From: Planctomycetota bacterium
GTDB taxonomy: Bacteria > Planctomycetota > UBA8742 > UBA2392
Length of the DNA: 64,000 nt
Reading direction: 5' to 3'
NCBI GenBank assembly: GCA_025993795.1
Contig: JAMQHL010000006.1
Span: 1-64,000 of the forward strand
Shown piece after piece: positions 52,470 to 61,680 of this stretch (positions are counted from its first letter, which is position 1; each line of letters begins with the position of its first letter). The notes beneath the pieces are model-generated. The model was not told where the DNA came from. It saw nothing but the letters and a program-made list of their open reading frames with translations, and searched no databases. The position numbers and the translations under genes are program-made.

Positions 52470-54719
52470 TCACGCGCGACGGCGGCGTTTTCTGAACCAG
52501 ATTGCCGCGGGCGCCAGCGGTAGCAGCAGCCGCCATGGCTTGCCCGTGCCGACCGTGCAGCCACCGCCTTCGCTGCCGCTGTCTCCACTGCCGCCGCCGC
52601 TGCCTGCTGCGTTGATGGTGACGGGGATCGTGGTTTGTGTCAGCGCGCCGCCGGAATCAGCAAACGTCAGCATCAGTGTGCCGACCGTGTCGTGAGACAG
52701 CGCAAACGTCGCCACGCCGCTTGAGGTCACCTGCTGCGTCGGCCCGCCCAGCACACCCGCGCCGGTGTACGTGAGATCAATCGTGTACGCGCCCGCGGCC
52801 ACTGTTCCGCCCAGCGCGTCAGCTACGCGCACGGTTAGGCTAAAGCTCGCGTTCACGCCCGGCGCCGTTGCCGGCGGGTCGGCTTCGAGACGCACCGCCG
52901 TGCCCGCGCTGCCAAGGCGCAAGTCCACACGCCGCACTTCGCCCGCTGCCAGGTTCTGCACCAGCAGGTTCGCGCTGCCCGCCGTTGGGTCGTCGGCTGT
53001 GAACGCGTATGTACCAGGCGCCAGTTCAAGCCAGCACCAGAAGCCATCCTGTGCGCTGACGGCTGTGTAGGATTGTCCGTTGATGTTGATCCACGCGTCG
53101 GCAACGGCCGCGCCGGCGCTGTTGCTGACGTAGCCATAGACGATGGCCGTAGTCGGGTTGGTCAACCAGCCCAGCGTGGGCGAGGCTGCCGCTAACTCGT
53201 AGGGCGCACCTGCGGCTGTCAGCGTGCTCCAGAAGTTCAGGCTATTGGCGCTGCCGTAGCTCCAGACCGTTGTGCCCGCGCACCCGAAGTTTCGGGCGGC
53301 GTTGATTTCGCTGATGGTTTCGTTGGCGTTGGCGTCGCCGGCGACGCTCATGCCGGGGTAGATGTGGCGGCCACTGGCGGCGGCTTGCCAGTCAGGCACA
53401 AGGTCAGAAAAGTCAGGCAACCCGCCGCCGTCGGGCCAGTAGACCTGCGGCGCAATCCAGTCCAGCGCGCCCTGGGCCATCCAGGCCTTGGCGTCCTGGT
53501 GGCGCGGCAGGCCGTAGTAATAGCCCGTGGGGTAGCCGGCATATGCGCTCCAGTGGTACAGGCCCAGCGGCGCGGCGCTTAGTTGCAGCAGCGGGTTTAC
53601 GCTGTGCACTTCGGCGTACACGTCGCGAAGCCAGCGCGTGATCTGGTCGGCGGTCCAGGCGCCAAACGCCAGCGAATCAGGGTTGCCGCGCCCGCTGCGC
53701 CGCGCGTTGCTGGTGGTGTCGTAGCTGTAGCCGGCTTCGGGCATGCGGATGCGGTCGAAGTGAATGCCATCGAGCTGCGGGTAGGTGTTCACAATGTGCA
53801 TGACCTGCGTGCGCAGATAGGCCTGCACGCCGGGGTGGCCGGGTGCGAGCCAGTAGTAGCCGTCCACGGGCGCGCTTTGGGTGGCGCCGCCGGAGTCGGC
53901 AATGACCCAACCGGGGTTGGCAGCAGCAAAGGCGCTGGTGCAGACGTGTGTGTTGAAATAACAGTGCAGCTTCAGGCCCTGCGCGTGGGCAGCGTTGATC
54001 GCGTAGGCCAGCGCATCGTCGCCGGGGCCGTTGGTAATCAGCGACGAAAGCGGCTCAGTGGGCGACGGGTAAAGCGTTTCCGTGGTACCGCGCATCTGCA
54101 GCACCACTGCGTTAAAGTTGCCCGCCTTGGCGTTGGCCATGATGGTGTTCAGGTTGCTTTTCCAGGTGGCGGGGCTGGTGCTCGGCCACTCGAAACGGCT
54201 GACCCACACGCCGCGAAACTCGGGGTTGCCCTGCGGTGGCGTGCTTGCCGGTGAAAAACGCACGGCATCGGCCAGAACGACCTTGGCGGGCTCAGCGTCG
54301 TTGGAAAGCGTGACACTGCCGGCCGTGCCCGCGCTGAAATCAAACGTACCCAGCGTGACCCACGTGCCGCCGCCGCCAGTCTGGTTGACACGCACAGTCG
54401 TGCTGCCCGTTGCGTGCATCACCGTGTAAGGCGCGTTGTTGGCGCGGTTGGTGCCCTGCGGGTACCAGGTCGCGACGACATACTGCCCCGCTGCGGGCAG
54501 CGTGGGACGAAACTCGGCCGCAGCCGTTGCCGGCCCGGCTGTGCCAACGGTTGAGGCAAAGCGGTAGTCCGCGCCGTACTTGTCGGGCGCGCTTGTGCCT
54601 GTCGTCCATGCGCCGGAAAGTTCGCTGTAGCCCGTGCCGCCATTGTCCACAATCACTTGTGCTGAAAGCGGCCACGCAAGCGCCAGCAGGCAAGCCAGCA
54701 GGCAGACTCGTCGCATCAT
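52470..54719 (-). CDS. GHL10-family glycosidase with golvesin-like domain and C-terminal CTV sorting tail
   Basis: The product is 749 aa from ATG 54719, overlapping the amidase stop (ATGA). After the signal peptide (CLLACLLALAWPLSAQ) comes a golvesin-C-like beta domain (residues ~20-145: IVDNGGTGYSELSGAW, VATWYPQGTNRANNAPYTV). A GHL10 (DUF187) glycoside hydrolase TIM barrel follows (EFRGVWVSRFEWPSTSP, FNAVVLQMRGTTETLYPSPT, GLKLHCYFNTHV, LDGIHFDRIRMP). Beta-sandwich modules follow it. The end is SGSEGGGCTVGTGK, a hydrophobic helix (WRLLLPLAPAAIWF) and RKRRRRA, the shared sorting tail. It likely cleaves peptidoglycan or other polysaccharides at the cell surface. It forms a pair with the amidase. 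Confidence 0.85.
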   Translation of the reverse strand: MMRRVCLLACLLALAWPLSAQVIVDNGGTGYSELSGAWTTGTSAPDKYGADYRFASTVGTAGPATAAAEFRPTLPAAGQYVVATWYPQGTNRANNAPYTVMHATGSTTVRVNQTGGGGTWVTLGTFDFSAGTAGSVTLSNDAEPAKVVLADAVRFSPASTPPQGNPEFRGVWVSRFEWPSTSPATWKSNLNTIMANAKAGNFNAVVLQMRGTTETLYPSPTEPLSSLITNGPGDDALAYAINAAHAQGLKLHCYFNTHVCTSAFAAANPGWVIADSGGATQSAPVDGYYWLAPGHPGVQAYLRTQVMHIVNTYPQLDGIHFDRIRMPEAGYSYDTTSNARRSGRGNPDSLAFGAWTADQITRWLRDVYAEVHSVNPLLQLSAAPLGLYHWSAYAGYPTGYYYGLPRHQDAKAWMAQGALDWIAPQVYWPDGGGLPDFSDLVPDWQAAASGRHIYPGMSVAGDANANETISEINAARNFGCAGTTVWSYGSANSLNFWSTLTAAGAPYELAAASPTLGWLTNPTTAIVYGYVSNSAGAAVADAWININGQSYTAVSAQDGFWCWLELAPGTYAFTADDPTAGSANLLVQNLAAGEVRRVDLRLGSAGTAVRLEADPPATAPGVNASFSLTVRVADALGGTVAAGAYTIDLTYTGAGVLGGPTQQVTSSGVATFALSHDTVGTLMLTFADSGGALTQTTIPVTINAAGSGGGSGDSGSEGGGCTVGTGKPWRLLLPLAPAAIWFRKRRRRA

Positions 54720-56467
54720 GCCCGCCCCTGCCGCAGCCATACAACCGCAGGCAGCACCGCCAGTAGCGCCAGCCACCAAAGCGCCGTGCCCTGCCCGGTG
54801 GAGCACCCGCCGTCGTCACCGCCGCCGCCACTGCCATCTGCCCCGATGGTGTGCCCGCCGCCGCCGCCGGTCGTGGTCACGGTTGCCGGCGTCGGGTAGC
54901 TGTGCACGCCGCCGTTGGTGTTGTAGGCAAAGACGCGCCAGAAATATGTTGTGCCCTGGGTAAGGCCGGTCCAGTCGTGGCTGGTTGTCGTGCCGGAAAG
55001 GTTCACGGCCAGAAAGCTGGGTGCGCCCGGCCCGGCCAGCAGGTCGGCGCTGGTCTCGGCAATGTCCAGCCATACGCCATCGGTGTTGGCGCCAGGCGTC
55101 CAGGTAAACTGAATGGATGAGTCACTCAGAACCGACGCCGACAGCGCCGTTGGCGCCCCCGGTGGTGTGCCCGCAGGCAGAGTAATCGTGCTCGGCGTCG
55201 GGTAGCCGTGGTTGCCGCCAGCCACGTTATTTGCATACACACGCCAGTAGTATGTCGTGCCGGGTGTCAGGCCCTGCCACAGCCATGTGTTCACGCGCCC
55301 GACAAACGTGTTCTGGAATGTGCCGGTTGCGCCCGTCAGGTCGGCAGCGCTTTCGGCAATATCGACCCAGTATCCGTCGGCATAGGCCGACCAGTTCCAG
55401 TCAAAGTCAATGTCGGTGCTGTTGACGGCCGTTGCCACCAGTCCCGTCGGTGCCGGTGCCGGGGGCGCCGAAGTCACCTGCCGAAAGCGTACTGCGTCAG
55501 CAAGCACGACAAACCCGGTGCTGGCATTGTTCGCAAGCCGCACGTAGCCGCTGGTGCCGGTGAAGAACGGGTAGGTGCCAAGGGTGAACCATGCGCCCCC
55601 GTTGGTCTGCTGGTTCACGGGGACTGCGGTGCTGCCATTGGCGTGGCGCACCGTGAAGGGCGAGTCAGGCGCGCGGTTCGTGCCCTGGGGGTACCAGACT
55701 TCTACTGCGTAGTCGCCGCCTTCGGGCAGGTTGGGGCGCCATTCGCACTCGGCCGTGGCGCTGGCGGCTGTGCTGACGAAGCGATAGTCGGCGCCATACT
55801 TGCCGGATGCGGAAGTGCCCGAAGACCACGAGCCGCTGAGTACGCTGAAGCCGGGGTCCACATTGTCGACAATGCGATCATTGCTGCCGCCGCTGCCCAG
55901 GCGCGCGTTGACCTGCGTGACCAGCGCGTTCCAGTCGAAGTACGCGCCGGGGTCGGAACGGTTCCAGGGCTGAACCTGATAGTGCCCCACCAGGCCCGTG
56001 CCGTTGAAGTCCTGCTGCGACTGCGAAGTCGCCTGGCCGGGCGGGTGAACCGCCGACACGCCGTGCGTATAGCAAAGCCACGCGACAAGGTCGTACAGCG
56101 CCGGCAGAATCCCCTGCGTCCAGGTGCCGGCCTGGCCGGCAAACCCGGCGCACTCAATGCCGATGCTGCGATTGTTATAATACGTGGCGTGCCATGCGCG
56201 GTTGCTGTCGGCGACGAGCTGCTTGATCTGGGTGCCGTCTTCCTTGATTACGTAGTGCGCGCTTGCGCCTGCCGCCGGGTTCTTGAGCCAGCTTACGGCG
56301 CCGCTGTAGCTGCCTTCCGTCGTGTGGATCACGATGCTGTCAAGGGAAACCGTGCGGCTCGGGGTGTAGTTGGGGCTCGGGTCCCACACGATTGCGGGCT
56401 GCGCCGGCTGGCAATTCAGGCCGGCGGCAAACAACAGCAGCCACAGAAGAATGCCGATTCCACGCAT
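54716..56467 (-). CDS. N-acetylmuramoyl-L-alanine amidase with golvesin and FN3 domains and C-terminal CST tail
   Basis: The product is 583 aa from ATG 56467. The signal peptide is GILLWLLLFAAGLNC. The Amidase_2 catalytic domain (~25-185) has zinc ligands H48 (SIVIHTTEG), H162 (LVGHYQVQPW) and D172 (RSDPG), like AmiD. A golvesin-like domain follows (SWSSGTSASGKYGADYRF, EVWYPQGTNRAPDSPFTV) that is nearly the same as in the adjacent glycosidase. Then come two FN3-type modules (TTYYWRVYANNVAGGNHGYP, TTYFWRVFAYNTNGG). The end is DDGGCSTGQG, a hydrophobic helix (ALWWLALLAVLPAVVWL) and RQGRA. It cleaves the amide bond of peptidoglycan. The CST tail should hold it at the surface. Confidence 0.9.
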   Translation of the reverse strand: MRGIGILLWLLLFAAGLNCQPAQPAIVWDPSPNYTPSRTVSLDSIVIHTTEGSYSGAVSWLKNPAAGASAHYVIKEDGTQIKQLVADSNRAWHATYYNNRSIGIECAGFAGQAGTWTQGILPALYDLVAWLCYTHGVSAVHPPGQATSQSQQDFNGTGLVGHYQVQPWNRSDPGAYFDWNALVTQVNARLGSGGSNDRIVDNVDPGFSVLSGSWSSGTSASGKYGADYRFVSTAASATAECEWRPNLPEGGDYAVEVWYPQGTNRAPDSPFTVRHANGSTAVPVNQQTNGGAWFTLGTYPFFTGTSGYVRLANNASTGFVVLADAVRFRQVTSAPPAPAPTGLVATAVNSTDIDFDWNWSAYADGYWVDIAESAADLTGATGTFQNTFVGRVNTWLWQGLTPGTTYYWRVYANNVAGGNHGYPTPSTITLPAGTPPGAPTALSASVLSDSSIQFTWTPGANTDGVWLDIAETSADLLAGPGAPSFLAVNLSGTTTSHDWTGLTQGTTYFWRVFAYNTNGGVHSYPTPATVTTTGGGGGHTIGADGSGGGGDDGGCSTGQGTALWWLALLAVLPAVVWLRQGRA

Positions 56468-56651
56468 CACACGACCCCACAAAGTGCGCCCAGCCGTTGG
56501 GTTTGTAAGGGTGCCGCGCCGGGAATGCAATGTGATTTCAGACGCATGGGTGATGGAAGGCCGACGTGAGTGGCGCATCCGCACTTTTAGATGGACATCG
56601 GCCGTGGTCTGCGCATCCTATTTGCTCACCAGAACTCTTGAGGGAACCCGT

Positions 56652-58508
56652 ATGGCAACGCGCAACTCGATCTACAAATCCCTGAGCCGTCCTCGCTGCC
56701 TGCTGATGTCGTCGCCGTTCATCGCCCTGGCCATTGCTTCTCAGGGGCTGGACGCGCAGACCACAATTCCTGTCACCGACATGGCCGGCCTGCGTGCAGC
56801 CATCAGCACCGCCAATGGCAACAGCAACGACTACATCATTACGCTGGCCAATGGCACCTATGGCATCACCGGCAACGGGGACAATACGAACATCACCGGC
56901 GACCTTGACGTCACCAAGCCGGGCGGCGGTTTGACATTGCAAGGGTCGAGTCAGGCGGGAACCATACTTGACGGCTTCGGCGCGGACCGGGTGCTGCACA
57001 TTCTCAGTGGCTCGGGCGTGAGCGTGGTCCTGCGCGACCTGACCATTGTCAATGGCAGGGCGACTGATGACGGCGCAGTCACCGACGACGCGTTCGGCGG
57101 CGGCATTTACAACGACGGTGGTTCCAACCTGACGCTGTCGCGGGTTACCGTGCAGAGCTGCAATGCAACAGGTGCGTCCGGGGGTGCAACCGGGACAGGT
57201 GCGGGCGGGGTCGCCCGCGGGGGAGGCATCTACACAGACGGCGGCGCCGTGCTGATCGAGAATTGCGTGATCGACACCAACAGCGCTTGGGGCGGCGGCG
57301 GGGCAACGGGCTTGTACTCGGGCCAGAGCGGCTCAGAGGGCGGCGCGGCTGAGGGCGGCGGCATCTACATCTCGGGTGCCGGCAACGTGACCATCCGCAA
57401 CACAACATTCAGCGCCAATCAGGCATGGGGCGCGCCCGGTGGCTTCGGCGCAGGCGGCTCGTTTTCAAGCAACGGCGGCCAAGGCGGCCAGGGCGGGCGC
57501 GGGGCGGGCGGCGCGATTTATACCAATGCAGCAGCGCTGACACTTGAGCGCAGCACACTCGAGTCGAATTTCGCCCTGTCCGGCGACGGCGGCGACGGCG
57601 GCCAGGGCGGCTTCATCGGGTCAGCTGGCGGGGCTAACGGCGGTCAAGGCGGTGACGCGGGCGAAACCGAAGGCGCCGGAATGTACGTGGCGGGCGGCAC
57701 CGTGATCATCAACAACTCGACCGTTTCGGCAAACATGGCAACCAACGGAAACGGCGGCAGTGGCGGTGCCGGCGGCAATGCCAGCCTAACCCCGGGCGAC
57801 GGCGGCGACGGCGGCAATGGCGGCAATGCCTGGGGCTGCGGCATCAGCGCTGTCGGCGGCACATTGACCATTTACAGCTCGACCATTGCCGGCAACACAG
57901 GCACCGCCGGCACGGAAGGCAACGGCGGATCGCCCGGGGCCGGTTCGACCGGCGCCGGGGCAAGCGGCAGCGCGGGCAGCCCCGGCACAACGACCGGCGG
58001 CGGCATTTATGCCGCGGGCGGGACGGTCACGCTGGAAAGCACGATCGTTGCCGACAACGCGGCGGCCAGCGGGCCCCAGGCCGCGGGCTCAATGACAGCC
58101 AACGCCAGCCTGTTCGAAAGTGACGCAGGCGTGAGCATTACCACCCTCGGCTTGCCCAACGTGCTGAACTTGGACCCCGGGCTTGCGCCGCTTGCCCTGA
58201 ACGGCGGCGTTACGCGCAATCACGCGATCGCTACCAGCAGCCCTGCGTTCAACACCGGCAGCAACATACTGGCCGAGGCGTTCGACCAGCGCGGCAGCGG
58301 TTTCAGCCGAACTCGCGACGGTACGCCCGACATCGGGGCGTTCGAGGTGCAGACAGGTTCAGGCGGCGGCGGCGCCAGCAAGAAGAAAAAGAAGAACGAA
58401 GACTGCAGCACCGGCGATTCCGGCGGTGGCAGCCCGCTGCTGTTCGGCACCATGCTCGGCGCACTGCTGCTTGCCCTGCGAAACGCATGGCGACGCTTCG
58501 CCAGCTGA
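56652..58508 (+). CDS. Glycine-rich beta-helix surface protein with C-terminal CST sorting tail
   Basis: The product is 618 aa from ATG 56652 (GAGGGAACCCGT). A signal peptide (IALAIASQGLDAQ) leads to a right-handed beta-helix with turns such as LRDLTIVNGRATDD, and ..GGGIYTDGGAVLIENC.. repeats. Loops are very Gly-rich (GGDGGDGGQGG, NGGNGGNAWG). The C-terminal block AFDQRGSGFSRTRDGTPDIG is the choice-of-anchor type. The end is GGGASKKKKKNEDCSTGDSG, a hydrophobic stretch (LLFGTMLGALLLALRNAW) and RRFAS. It is a paralogue of the protein at 14301-16262, with the same plan and the same tail. It is divergent from the amidase gene. Confidence 0.88.
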   Translation: MATRNSIYKSLSRPRCLLMSSPFIALAIASQGLDAQTTIPVTDMAGLRAAISTANGNSNDYIITLANGTYGITGNGDNTNITGDLDVTKPGGGLTLQGSSQAGTILDGFGADRVLHILSGSGVSVVLRDLTIVNGRATDDGAVTDDAFGGGIYNDGGSNLTLSRVTVQSCNATGASGGATGTGAGGVARGGGIYTDGGAVLIENCVIDTNSAWGGGGATGLYSGQSGSEGGAAEGGGIYISGAGNVTIRNTTFSANQAWGAPGGFGAGGSFSSNGGQGGQGGRGAGGAIYTNAAALTLERSTLESNFALSGDGGDGGQGGFIGSAGGANGGQGGDAGETEGAGMYVAGGTVIINNSTVSANMATNGNGGSGGAGGNASLTPGDGGDGGNGGNAWGCGISAVGGTLTIYSSTIAGNTGTAGTEGNGGSPGAGSTGAGASGSAGSPGTTTGGGIYAAGGTVTLESTIVADNAAASGPQAAGSMTANASLFESDAGVSITTLGLPNVLNLDPGLAPLALNGGVTRNHAIATSSPAFNTGSNILAEAFDQRGSGFSRTRDGTPDIGAFEVQTGSGGGGASKKKKKNEDCSTGDSGGGSPLLFGTMLGALLLALRNAWRRFAS

Positions 58509-58559
58509 AGTGGCATTGAATTCCGGCGCCAGCAGCATCGGCTTCCAGCCCGTGGGACT

Positions 58560-58580
58560 CCATCGGCAGGATGCCGATGG
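58560..58580. terminator. Hairpin between convergent genes
   Basis: A perfect 9-bp stem CCATCGGCA/TGCCGATGG with a 3-nt loop lies between the beta-helix stop (58508, +) and the membrane protein stop (58592, -). It has no clear T-run on either side, so it is a possible bidirectional terminator only. Confidence 0.4.
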
Positions 58581-58591
58581 CACTTCATATC

Positions 58592-59167
58592 TTAGCTGTC
58601 TGCGGTTTCATCGAGGGCGCGCTGTGGAAGGCGCGATGCGGCTGCGGCGGTCACGGCTGTCAGCACGGCGATCACACCCACAAGCGTCGCCCATTCGCCC
58701 ATGGTGGTGCGGGGCGCGCGCTGCAACATGTCGGCGCCGAACCACAGGGCCGCCGACACGATCATTCCCGTCGGGTAATCGGCTGGCATGCCCAGCACCC
58801 ACCTTCTGTGCCACCAGATGTTCGCTGACTTGAAGCGGCGCAGGCCGAAGTACGGGTTGGTTACGAACCACAAGAAGTCCCACCAGACTGCAATCAGCAT
58901 GTACTGCGACAGCACGCGCAGTTCGCCGGCAGATGTCCAAGTCGAAACCACCACTGGGTAGTGAAGAAACGCCAGAATGGCCAGGTTGATGTAGACGTGA
59001 TAGCCCGTGATCGGCTTGCCGTTCGTCAGGCGGCGAATCCACGGTCTGTCGATGCGCCACGTGGGCAGCTTCGCGGCCCAGCCGTGGGGCCCCTCGACGT
59101 GCACTTCAACCAGCGCCAGCGCCAGGCACACGAGAAACAGGTTCACACCGACAAACAGGTCGTCCAT
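58592..59167 (-). CDS. Multi-pass membrane protein of unknown function
   Basis: The product is 191 aa from ATG 59167 (AGAGGATGCG upstream). About five hydrophobic segments are visible (LFVGVNLFLVCLALALVEV, VYINLAILAFLHYPVVVST, LSQYMLIAVWWDFLWFVTNP, YPTGMIVSAALWFGADML, LVGVIAVLTAVTAAAA). The block WWDFLWFVTNPYFGLRRF, followed by WWHRRWVLGMPADYPTGMIV, is rich in Trp, His and Arg and looks like a conserved core. It could be an enzyme acting in the membrane, but no known motif (rhomboid GxSx, exosortase Cys) is visible. The family is not recognised. Confidence 0.75.
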   Translation of the reverse strand: MDDLFVGVNLFLVCLALALVEVHVEGPHGWAAKLPTWRIDRPWIRRLTNGKPITGYHVYINLAILAFLHYPVVVSTWTSAGELRVLSQYMLIAVWWDFLWFVTNPYFGLRRFKSANIWWHRRWVLGMPADYPTGMIVSAALWFGADMLQRAPRTTMGEWATLVGVIAVLTAVTAAAASRLPQRALDETADS

Positions 59168-59319
59168 CGCATCCTCTGGTTGCTGCCGCGCGCGCGATAC
59201 TAGCGTGCGGCACACCCAATTGCCGCAGCCATCGGGGGCGAGCGAATCGCTGACTGCGAACGTCCCGGCAATCACCCACGGGCCGCCGGCGTCGGTCGGC
59301 GTAGACGCCATAGATTCGG

Positions 59320-59350
59320 GGGGCGCCGGTTGCGGCGCCCCTTTTCTTTT
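59320..59350 (+). terminator. Rho-independent terminator just upstream of the TPR-sulfotransferase gene
   Basis: A perfect 8-bp stem GGGGCGCC/GGCGCCCC (59320-59327 with 59334-59341) is followed by TTTTCTTTT, 14 bp before the ATG at 59365. No + strand gene ends here: the gene upstream is on the minus strand. It must end a short + strand leader transcript or readthrough from 58508. Confidence 0.7.
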
Positions 59351-59364
59351 CCTATCACAGTCCC

Positions 59365-61557
59365 ATGCCCACACCCGCTGAAATCCTGCAACAGGCTATG
59401 GGGCTGCACCGCGCCGGACGCCTGGCCGAAGCCGAAAAGGCCTACGCCACCGTGCCCACGGACGCGCCCGAGTTCGTTGACGCGCTGCACCTGACGGGCG
59501 TCATCGCGCTGCAAAAGGGCGACGCACGGGGCGCCATCAACCTGATCACGCGCGCAGTGCAGACGCGGCCCGATGTGCCCGCCATGCACTCGAACCTGGC
59601 CGAGGCTTACCGCACTGTCGGCAAACTCAACGACGCAGTCGCCCACTGCCGCGCGGCATTGAATCTCGACGCCGCCTATCACGCATGCCGCGTGAACCTG
59701 GCGCTCGCTCTGGCTGCACAGGGCAACCTGGCGGACGCCGAAAAAGAACTGCGCCGCGTGCTGGAGGCCCAGCCGGCAAATGCGCTGGCCTGGAACAACC
59801 TGGGCAACGTGCTGCGCATGCTCAAGCGCGCCGACGAGGCCCTGGCCGCTGCGCGCAAAGCCTGCCAGCTTGAGCCAACCAACGCCGAGTTTCTCAGCAA
59901 CCTGGGCCAGATGCTGGTCGAGGACGGCGACACCGAAGAGGCTTTGCAGCGGCTCGCTAACGCCGTAAAGCTGAACCCGCGCCTGCCCGCCGCCCGCAAC
60001 AACTACGGCAATGCTCTGCGCGAAGCCGGTCGCCTGGACGAAGCCGAAACCGAGTACAACGAAGCCCTGAAGCAGAACCCGCAGCTCGCGATCACGCACA
60101 ACAACATCGGCCAGTTGAACCAGGAGCGCGGCAACTATGCCGAGGCGATGCGCTGGTATGAGCAGTCGCTCAAGCTTGACCCGCGCGCCGCCAAGACCGT
60201 GGCCAACTACGCCAGCGTGATGACTGAGCTGGACCGCGTGACTGAAGCCGAGAAGCTGTATCAACAGGCGGCGAACATGGACCCCGGCTGTGCGGAAGCC
60301 CATATCGGGCTTGGTGGTGTCGCGCAGCGCAGGGGCGAGACGGCCCCGGCGCTTGCGCACTATGACCGTGCGGAGCAGGCGAATCCGCGCCTGCCGGCGC
60401 AGTATGTCGGGCGCAGCGGTGTTCTGAACCACCTGGGCCGATTTGAAGACGCCGAGAAGAGCCTGCGGCGTGCGCTGCAACTGGACGCGGAATGCGCCGG
60501 CGCATGGGAGTCACTGGTAGGGCTGCTCAAGGCCAAGCTGCCGGCGGCAGACCTGTCCGGCCTGCGCGCGGCGTTGCAGGGGCCGGCGGCAAAACGCAGC
60601 AACGGCATGCAAAGCCTGCACTTTGCAATGGGCATCTATGCCGACGCGACGAAGGACTACGCGACGGCGGCCGCGCAACTTGCCCTGGCCAACGAGTTGC
60701 AGCAGCAAAGCTGGCAGCGCCGCGGCCTTGCCTACAGTGCCGACGAACACACCACGTATGTGAATGAGCTTTTGCGCGTGTTCGACCGCCGGCACTTTGA
60801 GCGCACTGCGGGCTGGGGCAACAACAGCGAAGTGCCAGTGTTCATCCTGGGGCTGCCGCGCTCGGGCACGACGCTGGTTGAGCAGGTGCTGGCAAGCCAC
60901 CCGCGCGTGTTCGGCGCCGACGAGTTGCGGCTTGCCCGCGATTCGTTTGAGTCGCTGCCGGCAGTCACCGGAGCATCCAACCGCTGGGAAGCGGTGGCTG
61001 CGCTGACCCGCGACCATGTGCATGCAGTGGCCGACGCACACCTGAAGCGACTGCGGGAGCATGACCCGTCTGCGGACCGCATCAGCGACAAGATGCCCGA
61101 GAACTACCTGCACATCGGGCTGATCCTGACGCTGTTCCCGAACGCGAAGATCATTCACCTGCGGCGTGACCTGCGCGACGTGGCGACAAGCTGCTGGAAC
61201 ACGCACTTCGGGCAGATTCGATGGGCGAACGTGCAGGGAAACATCGCCAGCCATTTCGGCAACTACTGGCGTGCGATGCAGCATTGGCGCGGCGTGCTGC
61301 CCGGCCGCTTTCATGAGGTGCGCTACGAAGAGATGGTGGAAGACCTTGAGCGCCACGCCCGCAAGCTGCTCGAGTTTGTCAACGTCGAGTGGGATGACCG
61401 CTGCCTTGAGTTTCACAAGACCGAGCGCACGGTGCGCACTGCCAGCGTCACCCAGGTGCGCGAGCCGCTGTACAAGCGCAGCGTAGAGCGCTGGAGGAAC
61501 TACGAGCCCTGGCACAGCGAATGGTTCGCGAAGCTCGACGCCATCCAGAATGCGTGA
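59365..61557 (+). CDS. TPR-repeat sulfotransferase
   Basis: The 730-aa product has an N-terminal ~430 residues with at least ten TPRs (GRLAEAEKAYATVPTDAPEF, NNLGNVLRMLKRADEALAAA, NNIGQLNQERGNYAEAMRWY). A Sulfotransfer_3-type domain follows, with the PAPS 5'-phosphosulfate loop VFILGLPRSGTTLVEQVLAS (from ~492), the 3'-phosphate block HLRRDLRDVATSCW, and RYEEMVEDLERHARKLLEFV. The domain moves sulfuryl groups from PAPS to protein or glycan. Such TPR fusions occur in many bacteria and in protein-tyrosine sulfotransferase-like proteins. It has no signal peptide. Transcription is preceded by a terminator, so attenuation is possible. Confidence 0.92.
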   Translation: MPTPAEILQQAMGLHRAGRLAEAEKAYATVPTDAPEFVDALHLTGVIALQKGDARGAINLITRAVQTRPDVPAMHSNLAEAYRTVGKLNDAVAHCRAALNLDAAYHACRVNLALALAAQGNLADAEKELRRVLEAQPANALAWNNLGNVLRMLKRADEALAAARKACQLEPTNAEFLSNLGQMLVEDGDTEEALQRLANAVKLNPRLPAARNNYGNALREAGRLDEAETEYNEALKQNPQLAITHNNIGQLNQERGNYAEAMRWYEQSLKLDPRAAKTVANYASVMTELDRVTEAEKLYQQAANMDPGCAEAHIGLGGVAQRRGETAPALAHYDRAEQANPRLPAQYVGRSGVLNHLGRFEDAEKSLRRALQLDAECAGAWESLVGLLKAKLPAADLSGLRAALQGPAAKRSNGMQSLHFAMGIYADATKDYATAAAQLALANELQQQSWQRRGLAYSADEHTTYVNELLRVFDRRHFERTAGWGNNSEVPVFILGLPRSGTTLVEQVLASHPRVFGADELRLARDSFESLPAVTGASNRWEAVAALTRDHVHAVADAHLKRLREHDPSADRISDKMPENYLHIGLILTLFPNAKIIHLRRDLRDVATSCWNTHFGQIRWANVQGNIASHFGNYWRAMQHWRGVLPGRFHEVRYEEMVEDLERHARKLLEFVNVEWDDRCLEFHKTERTVRTASVTQVREPLYKRSVERWRNYEPWHSEWFAKLDAIQNA

Positions 61558-61680
61558 CGCGCAATCCGTTCCGCGCCCCTTGCCAATCCGCCTATCCGCC
61601 TGTGTTTGTGCCCGCCGCTGCACTGCCGCCCGTCGTATACTGCGGGTGCGTAGACCCCCTGCCCCGGCTTGGATGCCAAC

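Noticed and set aside
56500..58500. CRISPR-like or tandem DNA repeats in the beta-helix genes
   Set aside because: The repeats are irregular protein-level Gly-rich coils with variable spacing, and no spacer/repeat structure.
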